Below are positions 1-9,228 of a stretch of 64,000 nt of DNA, piece by piece (the first letter of the stretch is position 1; each line of letters opens with the position of its first letter). Source of the stretch: CAVQRC01 sp963715045 (lineage in GTDB: Bacteria > Planctomycetota > Planctomycetia > Pirellulales > Lacipirellulaceae); contig CAVQRC010000016.1 in NCBI GenBank assembly GCA_963715045.1, positions 186,001 to 250,000 on the forward strand. The letters run 5' to 3'. The position numbers and the translations under genes were made by a program. The notes below the pieces were generated by a model that ran no database searches, had not been told where the DNA came from, and worked only from the letters and a program-made list of their open reading frames with translations.

Positions 1-989
1 AGAACAGTTCGCCGAGTACTGCGGAGCGTCCGCATGCGTCGCCGTCGCCAGCGGAACCGACGCGCTCCACCTGGCGTTGCGGCAACTCGGCGTGGGTCCC
101 GGCGATGAGGTCATCACCGCAGCCAACTCGTTCGCTGCGACCGCCTTCGCGATCGCCTACACGGGGGCCGATCCGGTGTTCGTCGACATCTCTGCCGAGG
201 ACTACAACCTCGATCCGGAGTTGCTCGAAAGCGCGGTCACAGCTCGTACCAGGGCGATCGTCCCGATCCATCTGTATGGGCAACCGGCCGAGATGGACGT
301 GATCCGAGAGATCGCCCACCGCCACGACCTGGCCATCGTCGAAGACGCCTGCCAGGCGCACGGGGCAACCTACCACCAGCAGCTCACCGGCACGATGAGT
401 AACGCGGGCTGTTTCAGCTTCTACCCTGGGAAGAACCTGGGCGCATTCGGAGATGGTGGAGCGATCATTACCGACGACCTGGACTTAGCCGCGCGGTTGC
501 GGCTCGCGCGGAACTACGGCCAGCGGGTCAAGAACGAGCATTCGATGATCGGGTACAACAGTCGGCTCGATACGATCCAGGCGGCCATCCTGCTCGTCAA
601 GCTGCCCTATCTCGATCGCTGGAATGCTGCCCGGCAGCAGGCAGCCGACTGGTACTACGAGGCACTCCCCGCGCTCGCACCCGAATCTGCAACTCACCTC
701 ACCGCAGCCGAACCGCACCCACGTTTATCACTTGTTCGTTGCCCAGCACGACAACCGTGATGAACTGATGCAGTTTCTCGGTGACCGCGGCATCCAGTGT
801 GGAATCCACTATCCGATCCCGCTCTGCCATGCCCAGCCGTTTCGCCACTGCCGCTCCCTTCCCGACGGCGCACCGGTCGCCACGCGGCTTGCCGACAGAA
901 TCGTTTCCCTGCCGATGCATCCGGGAATCTCCCAGGATCAAGTCGTTTCAGTCGCGGAACAAATCGGCCGCTTCACGAGCGGCACGTGA
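1..989 (+). CDS. DegT/DnrJ/EryC1/StrS sugar aminotransferase, 5'-truncated, one frameshift
   Basis: PLP-dependent enzyme that makes amino sugars from nucleotide-linked keto sugars, here probably for the polysaccharide encoded downstream. The reading frame is already open at base 2 and contains the family motif SGTDALHLAL near position 55, so the start lies upstream of the window. EDACQAHGA (about 341-365) and the PLP-lysine motif YPGKNLGAFGDGG (about 421-460) are present. The frame changes near position 715; the second frame continues with the expected C-terminal half (HVYHLFVA, then GIHYPIPLC) to a TGA at 987-989. The two halves are co-linear parts of one protein, so I treat the break as an indel error. 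The O-antigen-ligase gene starts 15 bases later, which suggests co-transcription. The exact sugar substrate cannot be told from sequence. Confidence 0.9.
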
Positions 990-1003
990 CAGGAGAGGCG
1001 ACC

Positions 1004-2314
1004 ATGTTAGAGCGTGTCCTGTTGGCGATCGTGCTGCTCGAAATTCCGATCCAGATCGACATCAACCTGCTCCACGACGAAGGGCCGGCAATGTTCGGAG
1101 CCATCAGTGGCTTCAACATTTCGCTGACCACGTTCGCGATTACTGCCCTGCTGCTCATGTGGCTGCCGGGTTTCGTGCAGCGTTCGGCCTACCCCGGAAA
1201 TCCACGGCTGGTGGTCAACCTGCCGCTGCTCGCGTACTTCGCCTGTTCCCTGGCTTCGCTGGTCACGGCCTACGATCGCGAACTTTCGCTGTTCGGATTG
1301 TGCCTCCTGGCCCAGGCGCTTGCCGTGTTTCTGTACGTGGCGAACACCACGCGCACTGCGGAAGATTTCGAGTTCGTGTTGACAATGCTGCTATGCGGCC
1401 TGCTGTTGCAAGGCGCGATCATGGCGGCGACTCGGATCGTCGCTGACGACCTATTTTTCAGCCGCTTCGTCGTTTCCCGAATCGACAACACGAATCTTCG
1501 CGTGGGTGGCACCATCGGTTCGCCCATCACGGCCGCCGGTTATCTGGGGCTGATGCTCCCCACGGCGGTCGGCGTATTCGCGTGCCGCAGCAAGCGATGG
1601 TTGAAGACGCTCGCGCTGTTGTCGTTCGTCTCCGGCACGACGGGCCTGGTACTGACCTTGTCGCGGGGAGGCTGGATCGGCGTGTCCCTGGCAACCACCG
1701 TCCTGATCTACCTGTGCTGGCGGCGGCGGTTGATCTCGGCTCGGTTGCCGCTGGTCGTCGGCGGAATCGCGATTCTCGCAGGGGTGGTCTTCGGTCCTAT
1801 GATCGTTGCGCGGCTGACCGAAGACGATCGTGGTTCCGCCGAAGCCCGGCTGCCGCTGATGAAGCTCGCCAGCTACCTGATCGTCGATCATCCGGTCTTC
1901 GGAGTCGGAGTCAACAACTGCCAGGAGGCAGCCCAGAAGTATCGCGGGACGCCCGAATTCCGGGAAGAGTGGTTCTATACGGTGCACAACAAATACCTCG
2001 TCGTACTGGCCGAAGTCGGCGTCTTCGGTTTCGTCGCCTACGTGGCGTTTCTGTGCTCCACGATCCGTACTGGCTGGCGAAGCTGGCTCCAGCTTGATGC
2101 CCGTTTCGCCCCCGCCGTGTTGGGAATGACGCTGGCCATTGTCGGTCAGATGGTGCATATGACGGTCGACGTCTTCAATAGCCGCCCGCAGGTCCAGATG
2201 CTGTGGCTGGTCGCCGGATTGATCGCAGCCGCAGGCAACATGGCGGTACAACCGGGCCGGGCGACCCCACGCACGCTTTCGCTCTCGCTCCCAACCGAGG
2301 CCCAGCTTGTCTGA
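1004..2314 (+). CDS. O-antigen ligase/Wzy-like polysaccharide polymerase
   Basis: Polytopic inner-membrane protein of 436 residues with about ten to eleven hydrophobic segments. Near the C-terminus is the Wzy_C-type stretch VHNKYLVVLAEVGVFGFVAY (about 1982-2041), the usual position of the catalytic loop and following helices in O-antigen ligases and Wzy polymerases. The periplasmic loop before it (about residues 270-325) carries GVGVNNC and a conserved His-Asn pair. The ATG at 1004 was chosen over longer in-frame options because AGGAGAGG lies just upstream and the gene then follows the aminotransferase stop by 14 bases. Its stop overlaps the start of the flippase gene. Expected role: polymerising or ligating the lipid-linked repeat unit in the periplasm. 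Polymerase and ligase cannot be told apart by eye. Confidence 0.85.
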   Translation: MLERVLLAIVLLEIPIQIDINLLHDEGPAMFGAISGFNISLTTFAITALLLMWLPGFVQRSAYPGNPRLVVNLPLLAYFACSLASLVTAYDRELSLFGLCLLAQALAVFLYVANTTRTAEDFEFVLTMLLCGLLLQGAIMAATRIVADDLFFSRFVVSRIDNTNLRVGGTIGSPITAAGYLGLMLPTAVGVFACRSKRWLKTLALLSFVSGTTGLVLTLSRGGWIGVSLATTVLIYLCWRRRLISARLPLVVGGIAILAGVVFGPMIVARLTEDDRGSAEARLPLMKLASYLIVDHPVFGVGVNNCQEAAQKYRGTPEFREEWFYTVHNKYLVVLAEVGVFGFVAYVAFLCSTIRTGWRSWLQLDARFAPAVLGMTLAIVGQMVHMTVDVFNSRPQVQMLWLVAGLIAAAGNMAVQPGRATPRTLSLSLPTEAQLV

Positions 2315-3753
2315 AGAAGCCGTCACCCGTGTGCTGAGAAACGTATGCATGCTGTTCGCGGGCACAGTCTCGCGGATGCTGCTGTCGTTCGCGCTGGTCG
2401 TGTACGCCGCCCGCGAACTGGGAGTCGAGACTTTTGGCAAGTACGCACTCACCCAGCACTTTTTTGATTTCGCGGTCAGTATGGTCGCTACGGCGATCGG
2501 GATCTGGCTGACCCGCAACGTTGCCGGCAAAGCCGACGCGATCCCGAGCTACCTGACGGCCGCCACCCTCCTGGCGGCCGTCCTGTGTCTGCCGGCGATC
2601 GCGACGCTGCTGATCGCGCCGAGCGTGATGGGTTACGCGTCCGATACCCGCCTCGCGATGGCAGTCGCCTCGGTCGGCATTATCCCGGCCGTCGCCTGTG
2701 TCCTTGCCGAGGCCGTGTTTCTCGGCCTCGAACGGGCGAAATTCATTACCGGAGGAACGGTGCTGGAGAGCCTGGTGCGAATCGCGGCCAGTTTTCTGCT
2801 GATCTTTCTCGGCTATGGCATCGTGCCCTTGTTCATGGTGATCGTATGGTCCCGCACGCTCACGCTGATCTACTATCTGCTCTGCTTGCGGCGGGTTGTG
2901 CCTTCGATCAGTTGGACTTGGAATCGAACTCAAGCCCTCGGCTACCTGGGCGAGTGGTGGGTGTTTGCTCTGGAAAACTGGACGACCAATCTTCGCAAGG
3001 GAATCCCGGTCATCGTGCTCTCGAAATACTCCGGCGAGGCGGCCGTCGGCCTGTTCGTGGCCGCCGCGAAGGTGCTGCGGCTGGGGATCGTTGCTGCAGG
3101 CAGTTTTACCCAGGCCATGTATCCGTACTTGTCGCGACTGCACGCGTCGTCGGGCGTCGCATTTCAAGAGGTCAGCACGCGAGCTCTGCAATACCTGCTC
3201 GTGGCCGTTCTGCCGGCGGTCGTGATTGTCTCGTTCCTTGCCGATCCGGTCATTCTGCTGCTGTACTCGTCTGCCTACGCACCCTCGGTGGCGATTCTCC
3301 AGATCACGATCTGGAGCTTGCTGCTGGCGTTCCTCAACCCATTTCTAAGCCACGCGCTGTTCGCCCGCGGCGACCAGGGCTCGTCGTTGCGGGTGGCTCT
3401 GATCCAGTTCGCGTGTTGCCTCACGGCTTCGCTGCTGCTGATTCCCACCTTTGGCGGCATCGGTGCTGCGTTCGCTACCGTCATCCCGGCCGCAATCGCG
3501 CTGCTGATTTACCTGGCCTTCTTCGCCCGGGGTGAGGACTGGAAGACCATCGCGACCGCCCTGCCCCGTACGCTTCTACCCTCGGTGGTGCTCGCCGTGT
3601 TCCTGGCGATTGGCTCATCAGTGGCATGTCGCCGTCCAACTCGTGTTTTCCGCAGCCATCTATCTCGCCCTGGTCGTCGGACTGGGCGTCGTCTCGTTCG
3701 GCGACCTGGCCCTGTTGTCTCGCCTTCGTCCTCACGGGTTTCCCCAAGAATGA
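2307..3753 (+). CDS. Wzx-like polysaccharide flippase, one frameshift
   Basis: Membrane protein of the MATE/polysaccharide-exporter superfamily, expected to flip undecaprenyl-linked repeat units across the inner membrane. The N-terminus (NVCMLFAGTVSRMLLSFAL) and repeated pairs of hydrophobic helices fit RfbX/Wzx proteins. The likely start is TTG at 2307, overlapping the previous stop by 8 bases. The frame shifts near 3612; the last hydrophobic helices (VQLVFSAAIYLALVVGLG) are read in the +1-related frame to TGA at 3751-3753. That stop overlaps the ATG of the next gene as ATGA, a tight coupling that supports this reading. Without the correction the flippase would run on into the oxidoreductase as an artificial 1200-residue fusion. 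Confidence 0.82.
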
Positions 3754-5909
3754 GCGTAGCCCACCCTCCCCCGCCCACGCGTTCAGCATCCAGACCGCTC
3801 CACGTCGCGGTCATCGGCTGCGGCAGAATTGCCGAGGTCTATCATCTTCCGGCAATCGCCGCCAATCGCGAACGGTGCGGACGGCTGACACTGATCGACC
3901 CCTCGCAAGATCGGGCCCGAGAGCTCGCGGAGCAGTTCACTGCCGATGATATCCAGACGAACTACAACGCGGTGCTCGGTGATCTCGACGCCGCGATCGT
4001 GGCCACGCCGCACAGCTCCCACTTCTCGATCACCAGCGACTTGCTCGCCCACGGAGTGCACGTCCTTTGCGAAAAGCCGCTCGTCGAGTCGGCCGACGAG
4101 GCTCGGCAACTCGTGGCCCTCGCCCGGGAGCACGACGTTGAGCTATGCGTCAACCAGACCCGACGACTGTTTCCGGCCTACGCCACGATTCGCGAGATCA
4201 TCCGCGAGCAGCGGATCGGCGAAATCCGCCAACTCGAGTTCGCCGACTGCAACCGTTTCAGTTGGCCGACCGCTTCAGGATTCTACTTTCAGAAGAAGTC
4301 TCCCAAGGGTGTCCTCCTGGATAAGGGAATCCACGTTCTCGACACGATCTGCTGGTGGCTCGGCGAAACCCCGGTCGTGGTCGATTCGCTGACCGACGCG
4401 TTGACCGGGATCGAAACCGTCGCCAAAGCAGAGTTCGCGGCCGGCCCCACGCAGATCCGCATTCACGTCAGCTGGCTCACGAAGTCGCAGAGTGGCTACC
4501 GCATCGAAGGGGAGACCGGCACGATTGAAGGCGGTATCGAAGACTGGCGGGAGGTCGTCATCCGCCATCGCGGGGGACGTGTCGAGCGGATCAAGTGCAC
4601 GCCGCGCGGCCGCACGTTCGACAGCTACAACGATTTCGGCACGGCGATGGTCGAGAACTTCCTCGAGGTCGCCGCGGGAACCGCCACGCCGTCTGTCCCG
4701 GCTCACGACGTAATCCCGGCCCTGGAGCTCATGGAAGCCTGTTACGACCAGGCCCGTCGATTCGAGACTCCCTGGTTCGAAACCGGGACGATTTCCGCAC
4801 CGACGTTGTCTTCGGTGCCGCACGAAACGAGCGAAGATCCCCCCGACACCGCCCCGGACCGGCGGATCCTGGTTACCGGAGCGGGCGGTTTTCTCGGTGC
4901 CCGGCTGTGTGAAATGGTGCAGGGGAGCGATTTTGGGTCGGTCGTGGGCGGCATTCGCAAGTGGGCCAGTGCAGTCCGCATCGCGCGGGCAGGGACCCCG
5001 GCCGTCGCCTGCGACATCATGTGTCCGTCCGAGGTCCGCGCGGCGTTCCGCGACGTCACCGATGTCGTGCACTGCGCCTACGTCGACGATCGGGAAGTGA
5101 TTGTGGAAGGCACCCGGAATGTCCTCGAGGCGGCGGTCGAGGCTGACGTCCGGCGATTCGTGTTTCTCAGTACGGCCGAGGTGTACGGCCCCAACGTCAG
5201 CGGCAGCCTCGACGAGACCACACCCTTGAGCGAATCGGGGAGTCTCTACGCCGATGCCAAGATCGAGGCCGAGCGTTTGTGTTGGGAATACGCCGATCGC
5301 GGCCTGCCGGTTACGGTACTACGACCGTCGATCGTGTATGGGCCGTTCAGCGATTCGAAAACGACCCGCCTCGCAAAGCGGTTGCGTTCAGGCAACTGGG
5401 GCACGTTCTCTGAATTCGGCGACGGTCAATGCAACCTCGTTTACGTCGACGATCTCGTCAGGGCGATCTGCCTGTGTATCGCTCACCCCGCAAGCAAGGG
5501 CGAAGCTTTCCACGTCAATGGTCCCGATCGTCTCACCTGGAACGAGTATTTCCGGATGTTCAACGAACTGCTCGGCCTTCCACCGCTGGCGGAAGTGCCG
5601 GCCGGAAAGTCTCAGGCTCAGGCCCGCTCGACCGACGCAATGCGGAAGATGGTGAGCCTGATCATGCGCCGCTACGAGGATCGGATCATGGCGTTCTACC
5701 TCCGCGGGGGAACGATCCCGCGACTCATGAAGAAATTCAAGACCTACCTGTATTCCCGCCCCAGCGGAGCCGAGCTGACCAGGCTCTACAATCGACAAGC
5801 GATCTACAACGACAACAAAATTCAGCAACTGCTTGGTTTCCAACCAACGGTCGACCTCGAGCAGGGCCTCACACTCTGTGTCCGGTGGCTCGACCATCAC
5901 GAACTATGA
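3750..5909 (+). CDS. Fusion of Gfo/Idh/MocA oxidoreductase and NAD-dependent epimerase/dehydratase
   Basis: A 719-residue protein with two complete cytosolic sugar-nucleotide domains. Residues about 16-345 are a Gfo/Idh/MocA oxidoreductase with the Rossmann start VAVIGCGRIAEVYH, the EKP motif (HVLCEKPL) and a GIHVLDT-type substrate region. A roughly 25-residue linker follows. Residues about 370-719 are an extended SDR with LVTGAGGFLG, the STAEVYG strand and a YxxxK pair (YADAK). The reading frame is unbroken across the linker, unlike the many frameshifted genes nearby, so the fusion looks real. The ATG at 3750 overlaps the flippase stop. The pairing suggests two consecutive steps (oxidation/reduction and epimerisation or dehydration) on one NDP-sugar. 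The exact substrate is not visible. Confidence 0.88.
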   Translation: MSVAHPPPPTRSASRPLHVAVIGCGRIAEVYHLPAIAANRERCGRLTLIDPSQDRARELAEQFTADDIQTNYNAVLGDLDAAIVATPHSSHFSITSDLLAHGVHVLCEKPLVESADEARQLVALAREHDVELCVNQTRRLFPAYATIREIIREQRIGEIRQLEFADCNRFSWPTASGFYFQKKSPKGVLLDKGIHVLDTICWWLGETPVVVDSLTDALTGIETVAKAEFAAGPTQIRIHVSWLTKSQSGYRIEGETGTIEGGIEDWREVVIRHRGGRVERIKCTPRGRTFDSYNDFGTAMVENFLEVAAGTATPSVPAHDVIPALELMEACYDQARRFETPWFETGTISAPTLSSVPHETSEDPPDTAPDRRILVTGAGGFLGARLCEMVQGSDFGSVVGGIRKWASAVRIARAGTPAVACDIMCPSEVRAAFRDVTDVVHCAYVDDREVIVEGTRNVLEAAVEADVRRFVFLSTAEVYGPNVSGSLDETTPLSESGSLYADAKIEAERLCWEYADRGLPVTVLRPSIVYGPFSDSKTTRLAKRLRSGNWGTFSEFGDGQCNLVYVDDLVRAICLCIAHPASKGEAFHVNGPDRLTWNEYFRMFNELLGLPPLAEVPAGKSQAQARSTDAMRKMVSLIMRRYEDRIMAFYLRGGTIPRLMKKFKTYLYSRPSGAELTRLYNRQAIYNDNKIQQLLGFQPTVDLEQGLTLCVRWLDHHEL

Positions 5910-5949
5910 GGCCAATTCTGCTGGCCCGCGGGCACGCCGTGACCCACCC

Positions 5950-7068
5950 ATGAGAATCGTATTCCTGTCTTACGACTTTGGAGAGTATTCCATTCAGCAC
6001 GCCTCCGCGCTGGCTGACGCGCACGAGGTCCGTCTGATCCTGCCCGAGTGCTTGGCCCGGTCCCACGTTTACAAACTCGACCCCCGCGTCGACTGCCAGG
6101 TGTTCGGCAAGCCCCGCCTCCGACAACCTTTCCGTCAGGCTCTCTGCGTACGCAGGCTGCTGCGGCAGATCGAAGAATTTGAACCGGACGTCGTCCATTT
6201 TCAGCGAGGACACCTCTGGTTCAACTGGGTGCTTCCCAGGCTTCACAAGAGATATCCGCTCGTGATGACGATTCACGATCCCCGCCACCACCTCGGTGAC
6301 CGAGGTTCTCACAAGACACCGCAGTGGCTCATGGACTATGGGTATCGCTGCGCCCATCGCGTAATCGTCCACGGCGAGTCGATCCGCCAAACGTGCGTCG
6401 ATCAAATCGGGATCCCCCATGATCGGATCCACGTCGTACCGCACATTGCCATTGGCGACAGGCCCCGCGATGACCATGTTCGGCAACGGGAGGGGCAGAT
6501 CCTGTTCTTTGGCCGCGTGTGGGAGTACAAGGGTCTCGATTACCTGGTCCAGGCCGAACCGCTGATCCGGGCCAAGACTCAGCACGGCGGCATCGTGATC
6601 GCAGGGCGGGGCGATTACACGGCCTATCGGCGTCACATCGAACGTCCCGAGATGTTCACAATCCATGATGAATGGATTTCGGACGACCGCCGACGCGAAT
6701 TGTTCGCCGAATCGAGCATCATCGTGCTGCCATACGTCGAAGCCACCCAAAGCGGCGTCGTGCCAATCGCCTACACGTACGGCAAGCCGATCGTGGCAAC
6801 GCGAACCGGGGCTCTCCCCGAGGCCGTGGATGACGGAGTGACCGGGCTGATTGTCCCTCCCCGAGACCCGACAGCCTTGGCCAGCGCGATTGTGCGGCTC
6901 TTGCAAGACAAACAACTGCGCGACCGTCTCGGAGAAGCAGGCCGTCGCAAACTCGAGACCGAACTCTCGCCGGCCGCGGTCATCGTCCAGACACTTGAAG
7001 TCTACGAAGGGGCGATTGCCGAGTTCGCTGCCGCGGGTCGACCCACCAGCGTTCAGAATGTCCTGTAA
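5950..7068 (+). CDS. GT4-family glycosyltransferase
   Basis: 372-residue GT-B-fold glycosyltransferase, probably cytosolic or loosely membrane-attached, adding a sugar to the growing lipid-linked repeat unit. Evidence: N-terminal MRIVFLSYDFGEYS, the inter-domain phrase VVPHIAIG, the donor-site strand ILFFGRVWEYKGLDYLV, and the GT4 signature region SSIIVLPYVEATQSGVVPIAYTYGKPIVAT with GALPEAVDDG. The canonical E-x7-E retaining motif is represented by E in YVEATQSG, with the second Glu position not conserved by eye. The ATG at 5950 gives a start matching the family; an upstream in-frame extension to 5833 is only a shadow of the preceding gene. The gap to the previous gene is 40 bases. Confidence 0.87.
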   Translation: MRIVFLSYDFGEYSIQHASALADAHEVRLILPECLARSHVYKLDPRVDCQVFGKPRLRQPFRQALCVRRLLRQIEEFEPDVVHFQRGHLWFNWVLPRLHKRYPLVMTIHDPRHHLGDRGSHKTPQWLMDYGYRCAHRVIVHGESIRQTCVDQIGIPHDRIHVVPHIAIGDRPRDDHVRQREGQILFFGRVWEYKGLDYLVQAEPLIRAKTQHGGIVIAGRGDYTAYRRHIERPEMFTIHDEWISDDRRRELFAESSIIVLPYVEATQSGVVPIAYTYGKPIVATRTGALPEAVDDGVTGLIVPPRDPTALASAIVRLLQDKQLRDRLGEAGRRKLETELSPAAVIVQTLEVYEGAIAEFAAAGRPTSVQNVL

Positions 7069-7074
7069 CAACGC

Positions 7075-8247
7075 ATGATTGACACAAATCGTCATCTCGA
7101 AGCTGCCCTCCGGCTCCACCAGGCGCTCGAACGCCATCACTGGCGCGATGCGCTTGGACTCAGCGGTCCCGATCCGGGTATTCGCTTCAATTACCGGATC
7201 GGACGGTTTGTAAAGAGTTATCTCGCGAAGCTGCCGTGGCGGGATCGGATGGTTTACACACAAGGCCAGGCCTACTGGAGCCTCGGCAATTGGCAGCTTT
7301 TCAACATCACCGGTGATCCACGTTTTCGCCACATCGCCGAGCGTTCGTGCGAACTGCTGATCGACTTGCAACGGGACGACGGCTGCTGGGAGTATCCCAA
7401 TCCCGAGTGGAAGAATCGAATTGCCACGACGGAAGGCAACTGGGCTTCTCTGGCCATGCTGGCCTCCTTCCGGCAGACGGGCAACGATCCGTTCCTTGCT
7501 GCCGCTCGAAGGTGGCACACGTTTCTCGACACGGTGACCGGTTATCAGAAAGAACAGAACAGCTGGGCGGTCAACTATTTCGCCCACCTCCAGGGGGCAC
7601 GCGTCCCTAACAACTCCGTGACGACGCTCCGCTTCCTGCAGGACCTCGCAGCAACCGCCGGTGACGCTGCTGTGGCTGAGCCCTGCCCACGGCTGCTGAC
7701 GTTTCTTCGGAACTGCCAACAGCCGTCGGGCGAATTCCCCTACACGGTCCGTGGCGTTGCGCGGGGCGACGACCGACCGCACTTTCAATGCTTTCAGTAC
7801 AACGCCTTTGCATGCATCAACCTTATCGAATGCTTTCGTCTGACTGGCGACAAAACGCTGCTTCCGATGATCACGAACCTCGCCGATTTTCTGACAAGCG
7901 GTCAGGCGGAGGACGGACACGTGCACTATGCGTGCCATGATCGTAGCCGAACGGTCGTCTATCACGCGGCTGCCGTGGCGGCGGCGCTATTCGGTGTCGC
8001 GGAAATCCTCGGCGGCCCGTACGCGGCAGCAGCGGAACGGAGCTACGATTTCATCCTGCGTACCCAGCGGCCCGACGGCGGCTTCCCGCATTCCACCCGC
8101 GAACATTGGCTGCTTTCCGACCGCAGATCGTATCCGCGATACCAGGCGATGATTCTGCTGCACCTCCTGTACCGGGGTGCGGCTCACGACAACCGGCCCA
8201 GCGACCCCCGCGTGGCTCACCGAACCTCAGAGATCGTGAGCCGATAG
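7075..8247 (+). CDS. Alpha/alpha-toroid protein of the polysaccharide locus (possible lyase, epimerase or hydrolase)
   Basis: 390 residues, no signal peptide or membrane helix. It shows repeated pairs of helices with glycan-processing-type motifs: VYTQGQAYWSLGNWQLF, LQRDDGCWEYPN, QNSWAVNYFAHLQG and ILRTQRPDGGFPHS. The QRDDGCW/QRPDGGF repeats resemble prenyltransferase/squalene-cyclase QW repeats and (alpha/alpha)6 barrels of polysaccharide lyases and D-glucuronyl C5-epimerases. The gene starts 6 bases after the GT stop and ends directly against the next GT start, so it belongs to the same transcript and a polysaccharide-modifying or assembly role is likely. I cannot assign a reaction from sequence alone. 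Early parts of the helix bundle are rich in Trp and Tyr, consistent with a sugar-binding cleft. Confidence 0.72.
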   Translation: MIDTNRHLEAALRLHQALERHHWRDALGLSGPDPGIRFNYRIGRFVKSYLAKLPWRDRMVYTQGQAYWSLGNWQLFNITGDPRFRHIAERSCELLIDLQRDDGCWEYPNPEWKNRIATTEGNWASLAMLASFRQTGNDPFLAAARRWHTFLDTVTGYQKEQNSWAVNYFAHLQGARVPNNSVTTLRFLQDLAATAGDAAVAEPCPRLLTFLRNCQQPSGEFPYTVRGVARGDDRPHFQCFQYNAFACINLIECFRLTGDKTLLPMITNLADFLTSGQAEDGHVHYACHDRSRTVVYHAAAVAAALFGVAEILGGPYAAAAERSYDFILRTQRPDGGFPHSTREHWLLSDRRSYPRYQAMILLHLLYRGAAHDNRPSDPRVAHRTSEIVSR

Positions 8248-9222
8248 ATGCGAGTACTGATGGTCACCAGCCAGCTTCCTCACGGGCGACAGTCGCTCGA
8301 CATGGCTCCCGCCCTTCGGCAGATCGACTCGCTGCGTCGCGCCGGCGCGGAAGTCGATATTGTGGAAGTGACCGGCCTTCCGAAGCTCAAGTACCTTCAG
8401 GCCATCCCCCGTTTGCGGCGGCTCGCTCGCACGGCCGATATCATTCACGGCCACTATGCGTTCTGCGGATGGCTGGCCAAGTTGCGACGTCGGACTCCGG
8501 TCGTCGTGTCGTTCATGGGCGACGACTTGCTCGGGTCACCCGACGATCATGGCCGCATTGGCCGCTCAAGTCGCCTGATCATCCGCACGAGTCGCTGGCT
8601 CGCCCGCCGCGTCGACGCGGTTATCGTCAAATCGCAGCAGATGGCGGACGTCGTCGCCCCAATCCGGGCGTACGTCGTACCCAACGGCGTCGACATGGAC
8701 GCATTCCAGCCATGCGACCGGGCGACCGCCCGCCGCGAACTCGGATGGCCGGTCAACCAGCGATTCGTGCTATTTCCGGGCAATCCAGCAAATCCCCGCA
8801 AGGGGTTTCCCCTCGCAGCCGCCGCCATTGCCGAGGCCAATCGCCGGCAGTCCGCCGAGCCGATCGAACTGGTTCCCCTGCGACAGGTCCCACCGGAGCA
8901 GGTTCCGCTGTACATGAACGCGTGCGATGCGATGGTGATGGCCTCGTTTATCGAGGGCTCCCCGAATGTCATCAAGGAAGCCATGGCCTGCAACCTGCCA
9001 ATCGTATCGGTTCCGGTTGGCGACACCGAGGCCATGCTCAGCGGAGTGGAGGGCTGTCGAATTTGTCACCGCGACCCGGTTGAAATGGGCCAGAACGTGC
9101 GCGAGTTACTCGCGTCACACTCACGTTCGATGGGCCGGGCGGCGATCGAGGCACGGGGATTGAGTCTCGAGAGCGTCGCCCAGCAACTGCTTACGATCTA
9201 CGCGAAAGTACTGGCGGCCTGA
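8248..9222 (+). CDS. GT4-family glycosyltransferase
   Basis: 324-residue GT-B glycosyltransferase. Visible features are the N-terminal strand MRVLMVTSQLPHG, the acceptor-side strand ADIIHGHYAFCGWL, VVPNGVDMDAF before the donor domain, FVLFPGNPANPRKGFPLA at the first donor-domain strand, and SFIEGSPNVIKEAMACNLPIV, which holds the E-x7-E pair typical of retaining GT4 enzymes. The start ATG abuts the previous stop with no gap, so translation is probably coupled. It likely transfers one of the hexoses of the repeat unit from an NDP- or GDP-sugar; donor identity is not readable. The protein is slightly short for the family but all core motifs are present. Confidence 0.88.
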   Translation: MRVLMVTSQLPHGRQSLDMAPALRQIDSLRRAGAEVDIVEVTGLPKLKYLQAIPRLRRLARTADIIHGHYAFCGWLAKLRRRTPVVVSFMGDDLLGSPDDHGRIGRSSRLIIRTSRWLARRVDAVIVKSQQMADVVAPIRAYVVPNGVDMDAFQPCDRATARRELGWPVNQRFVLFPGNPANPRKGFPLAAAAIAEANRRQSAEPIELVPLRQVPPEQVPLYMNACDAMVMASFIEGSPNVIKEAMACNLPIVSVPVGDTEAMLSGVEGCRICHRDPVEMGQNVRELLASHSRSMGRAAIEARGLSLESVAQQLLTIYAKVLAA

Positions 9223-9228
9223 AAAACT

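Noticed and set aside
2307..5909. A 1200-residue flippase-oxidoreductase-epimerase triple fusion
   Set aside because: The flippase changes frame near 3612, and its true C-terminal helices end at 3753 with an ATGA start for the next gene; the long frame arises from the indel.
5869..7965. A nearly 700-codon open frame on the - strand opposite the first GT and the toroid gene
   Set aside because: High GC keeps the antisense frame open; the + strand genes have clear motifs and operon spacing, and the antisense product has no recognisable domain.
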